Assembly: GCF_902499335.1 (NCBI RefSeq)
Contig: NZ_CABVQK010000023.1
Coordinates: forward strand, 1 to 64,000
Direction of reading: 5' to 3'
Source of the DNA: Burkholderia lata
Lineage (GTDB): Bacteria > Pseudomonadota > Gammaproteobacteria > Burkholderiales > Burkholderiaceae
DNA: 64,000 nucleotides
Shown: positions 43,651 to 52,078 of the stretch, piece by piece
Position numbering within the stretch: the first letter of the stretch is position 1
Layout of the letters: each line of letters begins with the position of its first letter
The notes under the pieces: model-generated
Databases searched by the model: none
Seen by the model: the letters and a program-made list of their open reading frames with translations, nothing else
What the model was told of the DNA's origin: nothing
Made by a program: the position numbers and the translations under genes

Positions 43651-45138
43651 ATGCCAAAGAAGTCTTTCCCCAATCAAGCAGCCGATCCGCATCGGCGGCA
43701 GTGGCTCAAGTACGCGGGTGCGTCAGCCGCTGCCGTGGGCACGCTCGCGATCGGCGCACGGCAGGCGAGCGCCGGCGAAGGCGGCACGTCCGGCAATCCG
43801 GGCGACGTGCTCGATGTGGTCATCATCGGCGCGGGGCTGGCCGGACTGACGGCCGCACGCGATTTGCGCCAGGCCGGTTGCGAATCGTTCGTGGTGCTCG
43901 AGGCGCGCGACCGCGTCGGCGGCCGGACCCTCAACTACAACGTGGAAGGCGGATACGTCACCGAGGTCGGCGGGCAATGGATCGGGCCGGGCCAGACCGC
44001 CGTCGCGGATCTCGCGCGCGAGCTGGAGGTCGGCACGTTCCCGACTTACTACGAAGGCAAGACGGTCATCCTGGGTGGTGAAGGGCGCGCGACAGTCGAC
44101 CTGAAGGGCACGTTCGGCACCGACGAAGCCATTGCCGCGAAGCTCAGCAAGATGTCGCGCGACGTGCCGTCGGGCGCGCCGTGGGCGTCGCCCCGGGTCG
44201 GCGAGCTGGACAAGCAGTCGGTTGGCGACTGGCTGGTGACGCAGGACATCAAGCCCGAGGACCGGGTGGGTTGGGAAGGCTCGTGCACGCTGTCCGGCGG
44301 CGTACCGCCGGCCCGGATGGGGCTGCTGCACTTCCTGTCGATGATCAATTCGGCGAGTTGCGACTATGCGCAGCTCGACTCCATCAAGCACAGCGCGCAG
44401 GAAACGCGCTTCATCGGCGGCTCGCAGGTTCTCAGCACGAAGATGGCCGGGCAACTGGGCGACAAGGTGCGCCTGTCGACCCCGGTTCGCAGGATCTCCA
44501 ACTGGGATCGCGACATCGTCACGCTGCATACCGACCGCGGCGACTGGCGTGCGCGCAAGGTCATCATGGCCATTCATCCGGCCCTGTGCAACCAGGTGCG
44601 GTTCGAGCCGCCGTTGCCCGAGAAGCGCGCGTCGCTGCAGCGCGCGTGGCCTGCTCACTCGCCGGCGCGCAAGACCGCGATGGTCTATCGGCGTCCGTTC
44701 TGGCGGGAGAAGGGGCTGAACGGCCATATCTTCCAGGCCGGCGGGCCGGTCATCTGGGCCTTCGACAATTCCCCGCCCGGCGGCGAGATCGGGATCATCA
44801 ATGCATTCATCCGGAACGCGCTGGTGCCGACGGACCGCAAGGCCGCGCAACGCATGCTCGCGGAAATCTATGCGCAGGCGTGGGGCGATGACGCGTTGTC
44901 GCCCGTGTCGTACCACGACCACGACTGGAGCCGGGTCGACCCGTGGACGATCACGTGTGTTTCCGCGATTCCGCCGGGCTTCTGGAGCGCGCATGGCGCC
45001 GGGCTGCATTTGCCGTGCGGCAACCTGATCTGGTCGGGGACCGAAACCGCGAACATCTGGGCGGGCTACATGGATGGTGCCGTGCGGTCGGGCCACCAGG
45101 GCGCATTGCAGGCACTGAACGGCTTGCGCCGCGCATAG
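43651..45138 (+). CDS. Tat-exported flavin monoamine oxidase, copy 2
   Basis: 495 aa from the ATG at 43651 (MPKKSFPNQAADPHRRQWLK); upstream codons of the open frame look non-coding. A twin-arginine signal (HRRQWLKYAGASAAAVGTL) precedes VVIIGAGLAGLTAARDL. The sequence ESFVVLEARDRVGGRT, the GGQW-GPGQTA stretch, DLARELEV, TYYEGKTV and LIWSGTETANIWAGYMDGAV are shared with copy 1. The active-site aromatic region differs in places (YHDHDWSRVDP against YDWGKVDP in copy 1), so the substrates may differ. A cytochrome c gene follows 10 bp downstream. Confidence 0.85.
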   Translation: MPKKSFPNQAADPHRRQWLKYAGASAAAVGTLAIGARQASAGEGGTSGNPGDVLDVVIIGAGLAGLTAARDLRQAGCESFVVLEARDRVGGRTLNYNVEGGYVTEVGGQWIGPGQTAVADLARELEVGTFPTYYEGKTVILGGEGRATVDLKGTFGTDEAIAAKLSKMSRDVPSGAPWASPRVGELDKQSVGDWLVTQDIKPEDRVGWEGSCTLSGGVPPARMGLLHFLSMINSASCDYAQLDSIKHSAQETRFIGGSQVLSTKMAGQLGDKVRLSTPVRRISNWDRDIVTLHTDRGDWRARKVIMAIHPALCNQVRFEPPLPEKRASLQRAWPAHSPARKTAMVYRRPFWREKGLNGHIFQAGGPVIWAFDNSPPGGEIGIINAFIRNALVPTDRKAAQRMLAEIYAQAWGDDALSPVSYHDHDWSRVDPWTITCVSAIPPGFWSAHGAGLHLPCGNLIWSGTETANIWAGYMDGAVRSGHQGALQALNGLRRA

Positions 45139-45148
45139 GAGAGCCATC

Positions 45149-45805
45149 ATGAAAAAACGCATTGTGCTCGCCGTCGCGGGGCTCGTCGCCGTGTCGCTCG
45201 CCGTCTTCGGGCCGACCCTGCTGGATCTGTATCGCCTTCAACAGTTCGTATCCGCGTCGGAAGACGCCTACCGTGCCGACGGCGGCCCGTGGCCGCATCA
45301 GACCGATACCTGCCTCGGCTGTCATGGCGTCAAGGGCACTTCGCTCGAGCAGGGCTATCCGAGCCTCGCGGGGCAACCGGCGTCGTACGTGGCGGCCCAG
45401 CTTCACGACTTCGCGAGCGGCAAGCGCGTGAACCCGAACATGGCGCCGCTGGCGATGAGCCTGAGCGAGACCGAGATCCAGTCGCTGGCCGATTACTACG
45501 CACGGCAGCCGGCCCGCCGCAACCGCTACTTCGACGCGGATCCGCAACTGGCGGCGCAGGGCAGGCAACTGGTCGAGAAGGCGGCATGCGCCGCATGTCA
45601 CGGCGCGCGCCTGACGGGCCAGGCGCAGTTCCCGCGTCTGGCGGGCCAGGGGCACGACTATCTGCTCAAGCAGATGGACGCGTTTGCCGCCGGCACGCGC
45701 ACCGAAGCGACCGGCACGATGCAGCGCGTCACCGCTGCCTTGTCGCAGAAGGACCGTGAGGCCGTCGCCCAGTACCTGGCGAGTTTGAACCCGGAGAAGG
45801 AATGA
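45149..45805 (+). CDS. Membrane-anchored diheme c4-like cytochrome
   Basis: 218 aa from the ATG at 45149 with AGGAGAGCC ahead. N-terminal hydrophobic segment IVLAVAGLVAVSLAVFGPTL. Haem motifs CLGCH at 55-59 and CAACH at 147-151, each followed by SLAGQPASYVAAQL- or PRLAGQGHDYLLKQM-type segments typical of cytochrome c4. It parallels the longer protein at 40399-41274 but lacks the third segment. Probable electron acceptor of the upstream amine oxidase. Confidence 0.9.
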   Translation: MKKRIVLAVAGLVAVSLAVFGPTLLDLYRLQQFVSASEDAYRADGGPWPHQTDTCLGCHGVKGTSLEQGYPSLAGQPASYVAAQLHDFASGKRVNPNMAPLAMSLSETEIQSLADYYARQPARRNRYFDADPQLAAQGRQLVEKAACAACHGARLTGQAQFPRLAGQGHDYLLKQMDAFAAGTRTEATGTMQRVTAALSQKDREAVAQYLASLNPEKE

Positions 45806-45839
45806 TGAACCGTATGCAATCGGAATGGAGTGTTTGATC

Positions 45840-46529
45840 ATGGACAGCAGATCGCTCGTGCTTTGCCTTGCCAGTGGGTTGCTGGCGACTACGACGGCCA
45901 TCTACGGCTGCAAGTTTCTGAAGAAGCGGAACTACCTGCTCGGGATCGAGTGGCTGATCGTGACGGTTTCCTCGTCGAATGCGTTGATCTATTTCGCGAC
46001 TCAGTACGAGACTTCGGGGCTCATCTCGCATTTTCTGGATGCGTTTTCACGGGGCTTCGGGATGCCGATCGTCGCCGTCGCGGGCCTGATGGCCGTGACG
46101 CGCGGCTACAAGCCCTCGGGGCGCCAGGATGTCTTGCTGTTCGGGATTTCGGTCGTCGGCACCGTCGTGCTCGTGTCCGGTCTCGTCGCCAAGGAGTTAC
46201 CGTACTTCTATGTCGCGATGTGGGCATTGTTGACGATCTATCTCGCCGGTTTCGTCCGGAAATTGCTGGCGGCCGGCGAGCGGTTCCATGCGATGACTTC
46301 AACTATTGCAATGGTGACGTCGTTCGCGATCGCGTGCATCTACGATTTCTATCCGATCCCGGGAGACGCACACAACGTCGTGCTCAATTTCTATGTGCTG
46401 GCGCTGGTGACGTGGTCCTACCTGACGGTCGTGCTCTATTACGCCTACTGCGCGCTGGAGCGAGCAGCCCAGGCGCATGACGCCAGCCGGTTCCGCTCGA
46501 CACGGAATGCGGGTCGTCGTCTCGCGTAA
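45840..46529 (+). CDS. Seven-helix membrane protein of unknown family, copy 2
   Basis: 229 aa from the ATG at 45840 (MDSRSLVLCLASGL); an in-frame ATG at 45825 is possible. The same pattern of seven hydrophobic segments as the protein at 37476-38171, with shared LKKRNYLLG, SHFLDAFSRGFGMP, AVTRGYKP, PYFYVAMWALL, PGDAHN and YYAYCALER. Here it follows oxidase and cytochrome, while copy 1 precedes them. No recognised family. Confidence 0.75.
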   Translation: MDSRSLVLCLASGLLATTTAIYGCKFLKKRNYLLGIEWLIVTVSSSNALIYFATQYETSGLISHFLDAFSRGFGMPIVAVAGLMAVTRGYKPSGRQDVLLFGISVVGTVVLVSGLVAKELPYFYVAMWALLTIYLAGFVRKLLAAGERFHAMTSTIAMVTSFAIACIYDFYPIPGDAHNVVLNFYVLALVTWSYLTVVLYYAYCALERAAQAHDASRFRSTRNAGRRLA

Positions 46530-46844
46530 GCGCACGGCGGTACGCATCGGGACGATGGCGGTGCTCGGTGACACCCGCCGGGGACGGCCATCGAGTCGCC
46601 GGACCGTGCCGGGCTGAATCGCTCCGGGACGTATGGCGGCCGGCGGCGTGCGTGGCCGGCGGTGTGCCGGAGCGGCGCGCGTGGACATCGGCCCTCGCGT
46701 ATCCATGAATCTTCATGGGGTGGTTTCGACATCGATACTTCGTCAACCTGAATACATCGTTATCCGAATTTATTTTGGATTGACGGGTATCGGGATGGGG
46801 CAGGCATCGACGCGTGAAGGGCGTCGAGTAATCGTCACATGAAA

Positions 46845-46862
46845 GAGGGGCGTTTGCCCCTC
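46845..46862 (+). terminator. GC-rich hairpin
   Basis: GAGGGGC-GTTT-GCCCCTC, a perfect 7-bp stem but with a poor T-tail (GTCTGATCTTT). It may terminate the preceding membrane-protein operon, although it lies about 315 bp downstream. Confidence 0.4.
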
Positions 46863-46973
46863 GTCTGATCTTTCGTTGGGCTCGTCAAGCGGCGCGCCAG
46901 CCGGCGCGTGGCCTCGCACGGCCGGTGGCAGAGCGGCCGTCGTCCCACTTGATCCACGCATGGAATCCGCACC

Positions 46974-47030
46974 GGGAATACCCTCTCTTTTTATTTCGTT
47001 CTAAATTTATCATCATTACCTAACATTGTT
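46974..47030 (+). promoter_or_regulatory. Operon leader C (hairpin, T-run and motif)
   Basis: GGGAATACCC, then CTCTTTTT, then TATCATCATTACCTAACATTG at 47008-47028. It is a diverged copy of leaders A and B with the same order and almost the same spacing (15 nt from T-run to TATC). The hairpin is shorter (3 bp). It lies about 75 bp before the PhyH-type gene. Confidence 0.45.
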
Positions 47031-47102
47031 ATTCCGAACTACTTTTGACGCACGACCGGGCACCCGTCAGCAGAGCGGGTGCGAACCAACAGGAGGTGAC
47101 AG

Positions 47103-47936
47103 ATGGACGATGTCAAGCGCAAGGCTTTCGCAGAGGACGGTGCGGTTCTGATCGAAGGTCTGTTGAACGAGGAACAACTGGCTCAATGCCGGCTCGCGTT
47201 CGACTGGGGGATTGAAAATCCGGGACCGATGGCGTCGAGTATGCTCGACGGCACCGATTTCCGGTCGCATGTCGACAACGCGAATCCGTACGCGAAGGAA
47301 CGGCTCGACGAGCTGGTCGGCACGCTGCCGCTCGGCCGGTTGTTCGCCGACCTGTGGGGATCGAAGCACGCGTGGTATTTCGCCGAGGAACTCTTTCTGA
47401 AGCAAGGCGGCAAGGGCGCGCGCTCGTTGTGGCATCAGGACACCTCGTACCTGCCGTGGTCCGGGATGCACTTCGGCAACGCGTGGATCAGTTTCGAGGC
47501 GGTCCCCAAGCGCAACGCGCTGGAAATCGTCAGGGGCTCGCATCGTGGCGTGCGTCATGACGGCACCACGTTCCAGAACGCCGACGATCCCACCGAGCCG
47601 CTGCACGGCGGCGGCATCTGGCCGCGGATGCCGGACATCGAAGCCGAGCGCCGTGCCGATCCCGGCAAGTACGACATCCTTTCGTGGGCCACGCAGCCGG
47701 GCGACGTCCTGCTGCTGCACCCCGGCGTGCTGCACGGCGGCGGCGTGGTCGACCCGGCTTTTCCCGATCGCCACACCCTCGTGCTGCGCTTCTTCGGCGA
47801 CGACGCCACGTTCAGCCCGCTGCCGGACAACAGTGCGTCCGGCTTTACGCCGGCGGGGATCCTGTTCGTCGAGGAAATCGCGTCATTGAAGGCGGGCGAC
47901 CCGTTTCGCGCGCCGTGTTTCCGTCAACTCATCTGA
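47103..47936 (+). CDS. Phytanoyl-CoA dioxygenase (PhyH) family protein
   Basis: 277 aa from the ATG at 47103, preceded by AGGAGG. The iron site is HxD at 111-113 (LWHQDTSYLPW) with the distal His at 211 (LLLHPGVLHGGG; His206 also present). An Arg for 2-oxoglutarate is probably in DRHTLVLRF. It would hydroxylate or desaturate a small molecule in the cytoplasm. Members act on acyl-CoA, quaternary amines and secondary metabolites; the substrate cannot be named. First gene behind leader C, followed by the RidA-like gene. Confidence 0.88.
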   Translation: MDDVKRKAFAEDGAVLIEGLLNEEQLAQCRLAFDWGIENPGPMASSMLDGTDFRSHVDNANPYAKERLDELVGTLPLGRLFADLWGSKHAWYFAEELFLKQGGKGARSLWHQDTSYLPWSGMHFGNAWISFEAVPKRNALEIVRGSHRGVRHDGTTFQNADDPTEPLHGGGIWPRMPDIEAERRADPGKYDILSWATQPGDVLLLHPGVLHGGGVVDPAFPDRHTLVLRFFGDDATFSPLPDNSASGFTPAGILFVEEIASLKAGDPFRAPCFRQLI

Positions 47937-47954
47937 ATCCGGAGGATTCCCGTC

Positions 47955-48368
47955 ATGGCAACAACCAGCAAGCGTCAACCGATCATTCCACCCGGGTTCA
48001 AGGCGTGGTACGACACCTATCACTTCGCCCCGGCAACGCGGGTGGGCGACACGATCTGGGTCTCCGGCCAGGTCGGAATCGGCGCGGACATGAGGCCGGG
48101 TGACGGCGTGCAGGCTCAGGCACGGATCGCGTTCGAATCGCTGAAGGCGATTCTGGTCGAGGCGGGCGCGAGTCTTGCCGACGTGGTGGAGCTGACGACT
48201 TTTCATACGGATCTGCGCGCGGAGGTCGAAGCCTTCGGCGCGGTGAAGGACGAATACTTCCCGGATCGCTACCCGTCGTGGACAGCGGTCGGGGTGACGC
48301 AGCTCGCGCTGCCCGAGCTGTGCGTCGAAGTGCGGGCGGTGGCAGTGGCCGGGTCGGGCGCGCTTTGA
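47955..48368 (+). CDS. RidA/YjgF-family protein lacking the canonical arginine
   Basis: 137 aa, 18 bp after the PhyH gene. The fold is clear: VGDTIWVSGQVGIGADM, ALKAILVEAG-like helix, DVVELTTFHTDL and LPELCVEVRAVAVAG. Canonical RidA has PAR before the last strands; here the same place reads YPSWTAV with Trp at 109, so imine deaminase activity by the known mechanism is doubtful. The partner amine oxidases would release imines, so a related binding role is conceivable. Confidence 0.88.
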   Translation: MATTSKRQPIIPPGFKAWYDTYHFAPATRVGDTIWVSGQVGIGADMRPGDGVQAQARIAFESLKAILVEAGASLADVVELTTFHTDLRAEVEAFGAVKDEYFPDRYPSWTAVGVTQLALPELCVEVRAVAVAGSGAL

Positions 48369-48728
48369 GCCGGTTGTCGCACCGTTAGTTCGGGCGGGGC
48401 GGCGGCCGCGAAGAAAGGAACGGTTCGCAGCCGCCGCATCCGGCACTCGAGGATCGTTCGGCCGGATGTGGCGAGCCCCCGAACCGGAGATGGATGGGGC
48501 GCGTATGGATTGAAGCAAGTCGGGCATCAGAACACGCAATATATTTCGGATGACTTACAACATGACGTGTATCGGCGAACCTCATGCCGGACGCGTCGCG
48601 ATCGCGAAAGTCTCGCGAAGTCTGGCCAGGGGGCGGTGCATTCACCGCGCGAAACCGCAACGAAACGAACACCTGTCGCCCGCCAGCCGCGCAACCGGTG
48701 AATGAAAGCAGAGTCTCGGAAGGAGAGC
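48369..48728. other. Intergenic region before the envelope quartet
   Basis: About 360 bp. No gene is seen. ATGACTTACAACATG near 48552 faintly recalls the ATGACCTACATTG of leaders A-C, but without the hairpin and T-run. Probable promoter region. Confidence 0.4.
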
Positions 48729-50093
48729 ATGATGAAGAAGCATACGATCGGAGCCGTGTCCGCAATCGCGGCTGCGTTGCTGATGATGGCCGGAAGCGCG
48801 ATGGCCGACGATCTCACCCCCATGGGCGCCGAACGCGGCGCGAACAAGGACGGTTCGATTCCTGCTTTTGCCGGCAGACAGGAGCCGCAATCAGGCTGGG
48901 AATACGGCAAGACACGGGGCGATTTCTGGAAGCACCGGAACGAGAAGCCGCTTTATTCGATCGATGCCGCGAACGTCGACAAGTACGCGAGCATGCTGTC
49001 GCCCGGCCAGGTCGCCTTGATCAAGCAGCGCAAGGGCTACCGGATGGACGTCTATCCGTCGCACCGCGAGTGCCAGCTGCCGGATTTCGCCGAGCAGAAC
49101 ACGAAGGCCAACCTGACGGCCGCGAAGCTCGCGTCGGACGGAGAGACGCTCGAGGCGGCAGTCCTGCCCGGCGTGCCGTTTCCCCAGCCGAAGACCGGCG
49201 CCGAGGCGATCCTGAACTACGAGAACCGGTATCGGGGCATCGGCATCGAATGGCCGCTGGACGTCACGACCATTTCGCCGCGTCCGGGCGGCGGAGAATG
49301 GATCGACGCGATCGGCCCGCAGGTCTTCCATTTCCCGTCGGGCAAGACGGGCAAGAACGCGCCGAAGGACGTCGACCAGCTCAGCCTGGCCGCGTATTTC
49401 TCGGCCACCTCACCGGCTGCGCTGGCCGGGCAGGCATTCGTGCAGCGCCAGTATTTCAACAAGGATTCGGAAACCTACTACTACTTTCCCGGCCAGCGCC
49501 GCGTGAGACGCATGCCGGCCTACACGCACGACGCACCGCTGATCGGTTTCGAGAACCAGTATCTGATCGACGAAGCCAACATGTTCAACGGCTCGATCGA
49601 CCGGTTCAGCTGGAAGCTCGTCGGCAAGCGCGACATGCTCGTGCCGTATAACGCCTTCGGCATGTACAAGTTCAAGAGCAAGCTGCATGACGTCGCCACG
49701 CCTGACGGCATCGCGTCGGCGAACCGGCGCTACGAGATGCATCGCGTGTGGGTCGTCGAGGCGACGGTCAAGCCGAGTGCGCGTCACGTCGCATCGAAGA
49801 AGGTGTTCTACCTGGACGAGGACAGCTGGCTCGCGCTCGTCGGAGAGGACTATGACGCGCAGGGCAAGCTGTGGAAGGTGCGCGAGAGCTACCCGATTCC
49901 GGTCTGGGAGCTGGGCGGCGCGTGCGACAACGAGCCGATGGCGCAGTACGACGTGCTGAACGGGCGCTACGTGTTCGATTCGTCGACGATCGGCCAGGGC
50001 AAGGATATTCGCTGGCACCAGGAGAACAGCGATCCGCACTTCAAGTCCGATTTCTTCACGGCGGAATCGCTGAGATCGGTCAGCGAACGCTGA
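48729..50093 (+). CDS. DUF1329 family envelope protein
   Basis: 454 aa from the ATG at 48729 (MMKKHTIGAVSAIAAALLMM), preceded by GGAAGGAG; a signal peptide ends near SAMA. The mature sequence (LTPMGAERGANKDGSIPAFA, then YRMDVYPSHRECQLPDF and RRVRRMPAYTHDAPLIGFEN) matches DUF1329, a LolB-like outer-membrane-associated family. DUF1329 genes usually travel with DUF1302 and RND genes, as here. It probably carries or docks a hydrophobic molecule at the outer membrane. Specific cargo unknown. Confidence 0.88.
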   Translation: MMKKHTIGAVSAIAAALLMMAGSAMADDLTPMGAERGANKDGSIPAFAGRQEPQSGWEYGKTRGDFWKHRNEKPLYSIDAANVDKYASMLSPGQVALIKQRKGYRMDVYPSHRECQLPDFAEQNTKANLTAAKLASDGETLEAAVLPGVPFPQPKTGAEAILNYENRYRGIGIEWPLDVTTISPRPGGGEWIDAIGPQVFHFPSGKTGKNAPKDVDQLSLAAYFSATSPAALAGQAFVQRQYFNKDSETYYYFPGQRRVRRMPAYTHDAPLIGFENQYLIDEANMFNGSIDRFSWKLVGKRDMLVPYNAFGMYKFKSKLHDVATPDGIASANRRYEMHRVWVVEATVKPSARHVASKKVFYLDEDSWLALVGEDYDAQGKLWKVRESYPIPVWELGGACDNEPMAQYDVLNGRYVFDSSTIGQGKDIRWHQENSDPHFKSDFFTAESLRSVSER

Positions 50094-50173
50094 TTGCCGT
50101 AGTCATATAAAAAGAATGGGTCCGACGTGCGCGCTCGCGCCGTCGGCATCGGGTCTGGAGATGGGGTAGGGCG

Positions 50174-52015
50174 ATGAAAGCAAGCAACATAGTTAGGCAT
50201 ACTACGGTGTCGATTGCAATGCTGGGTGCGGCGACATCGACTGCGTACGGGTACGATTTCACGCTCGGGGACGGCAGCGTCCAGGGGTCGTGGGTGACCA
50301 ATCTCACCGCGGGCGGCGGGATCCGGACCAAGAGTCCAAGCTGCTCGCTGACCGGGGATCCGAACGCGTACGGTTGCGGCGCGGCCGCCAATACGAATCA
50401 GTGGGGCTATGGCGACGAAGGCGATCTGAACTACCGCAAGGGGCAGCCGTTCAGCACCTACGTGAGTGCGACCAGCGAGCTGCTGCTGAAGATGCCGAGC
50501 GAAGGGCTCAAGTTCATGGTGCGCGGCACCGGCATGTACGACTTCCTTGCCGGCAGAACGGCCAGGACGCCGCTGTCGAGCACGGCCGCCGCGCAGGTGG
50601 TGTACAACGCGCAACTGCTCGATCTGTGGGCGCAGAAGGATTTCACGATCGACGGGCACAGCGCGCACGTCCGGCTCGGCAACCAGGTGATCAACTGGGG
50701 CGAGAGCATGTTCGCGCAGAGCGGCATCAACGCGACCAACTCGCTCGACACGCAGAAACTGCTGATCCCGGGCTCGCAGCTCAAGCAGGCGCTGCTGCCG
50801 GCGCCGATGCTGAGCCTTGCGGCCGATCTGTCCCACGGCTTCAGCACCGAGGCCTACTACCAGTTCCAGTGGAACGGCAACCGCTTTCCGCCGGTCGGGT
50901 CGTACTGGTCGCTGGCGAACGTCATCGGCCGCGGCGCCGAACCGTTCACGATCAACGCGAACAACCCGAACCTGGCCGGCCCAGGGGTGGGCACGATCGC
51001 CAATGCGATCGGCGGCGGGGCCGCCGCCGGCAACCAGGACACGCTGAACGCGATCAAGAACGGGCTCGTGAACGGCGCGTTCGCCGGGCCGCCGTTCAAC
51101 GACCTCGGCATTCCGGTCACCACGCAGCTGCCCGCGAAATACCGGCCGCAGTTCGGCGTGAAGTTCAATTATTCGCCGCGCGCGTTCGATGCGAACTTCG
51201 CGTTCTACTACCTGAACTACACGGATAAATCGCCGGTGCTGTCGACGCTGGCCAACGGCACCGCGCAGTGGTCGTATCTGCAGAACCGGCAGCTGTTCGG
51301 CGCGAGCGCGAACTTCGGGGTCGGGCCGTGGGCGATCGGCACCGAGTTGTCGTACCGGCCGCGCGATGCGGTCGCGCTGTCGAGCTGCTACGGCGCGGGC
51401 GGCCCGACCGACCTGATCACGAACGGCGTGCAGGGTGTCAACTGCCAGCAGTGGGCCGACAAGAAGAAGTTGCAGCTCGACGTCAACGGGATACTCGCCC
51501 TGACGCGCAGCGAGTATCCGTTCCTGAAGCTGATCGCCGCGGATTCCGCGACGCTGACCTGGGAACTCACGTGGATCTACTACCCGGGCCTCGGTTCGGA
51601 CGTCACGCGCACGGTTGACGGGCAGCCGGTCACGCAGGTGCCGGCAACCGGCTATTTCCCGTGGCTGAACAACAACTCGGGCCTCGGCTACCCGATCACG
51701 CAGGGGCAGGGCACGTCGAGTTCGGTGGGCGCGACGATCGACTTCAACTGGACCTATGACGGTTCGCTGATTCCCGGCTGGCAGGTGACGCCGGGCGTGA
51801 CGTTCAGCACCGGCCTGTACGGCTACACGCCGACCTTCACCGCGAACTACATGCAGGGCGCGAAGTCGGTCAACGTCTACGTGCTGTTCAACCACAATCC
51901 GCCGAAGTGGCAGGCGGGTATCAACTTCGCGGCGTTCTTCGGCGGCCATCAGTCGGTGGGGAATCCGTATGCGGATCGCAATTTCGTCGGTGTGTTTGCT
52001 ACCCGGAACTTCTGA
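50174..52015 (+). CDS. DUF1302 family outer-membrane protein
   Basis: 613 aa. Signal peptide VSIAMLGAATSTAYG, then a beta-rich sequence with many alternating aromatic strands, ending VGVFATRNF with a terminal Phe typical of outer-membrane barrels. SYRPRDAVAL, KYRPQFGVKFNYSPRAF and WELTWIYYPG are typical of DUF1302. Predicted barrel for passage of hydrophobic compounds. It is 80 bp after the DUF1329 gene and 63 bp before the RND gene. Confidence 0.87.
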   Translation: MKASNIVRHTTVSIAMLGAATSTAYGYDFTLGDGSVQGSWVTNLTAGGGIRTKSPSCSLTGDPNAYGCGAAANTNQWGYGDEGDLNYRKGQPFSTYVSATSELLLKMPSEGLKFMVRGTGMYDFLAGRTARTPLSSTAAAQVVYNAQLLDLWAQKDFTIDGHSAHVRLGNQVINWGESMFAQSGINATNSLDTQKLLIPGSQLKQALLPAPMLSLAADLSHGFSTEAYYQFQWNGNRFPPVGSYWSLANVIGRGAEPFTINANNPNLAGPGVGTIANAIGGGAAAGNQDTLNAIKNGLVNGAFAGPPFNDLGIPVTTQLPAKYRPQFGVKFNYSPRAFDANFAFYYLNYTDKSPVLSTLANGTAQWSYLQNRQLFGASANFGVGPWAIGTELSYRPRDAVALSSCYGAGGPTDLITNGVQGVNCQQWADKKKLQLDVNGILALTRSEYPFLKLIAADSATLTWELTWIYYPGLGSDVTRTVDGQPVTQVPATGYFPWLNNNSGLGYPITQGQGTSSSVGATIDFNWTYDGSLIPGWQVTPGVTFSTGLYGYTPTFTANYMQGAKSVNVYVLFNHNPPKWQAGINFAAFFGGHQSVGNPYADRNFVGVFATRNF

Positions 52016-52078
52016 CGGGTGCAAGCGGGAGCGAGTGCGCGTGTCGGGCATCGCCGGAAAACATGAAGGGGTCATGCA

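Larger units (their letters stand above)
46530..47102. other. Intergenic region with hairpin and operon leader C
   Basis: 570 bp before the PhyH-type gene. No gene is seen. It holds a GC hairpin at 46845, the leader-C hairpin/T-run and motif listed separately, and an AT-rich patch near 46745-46785. Confidence 0.5.
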
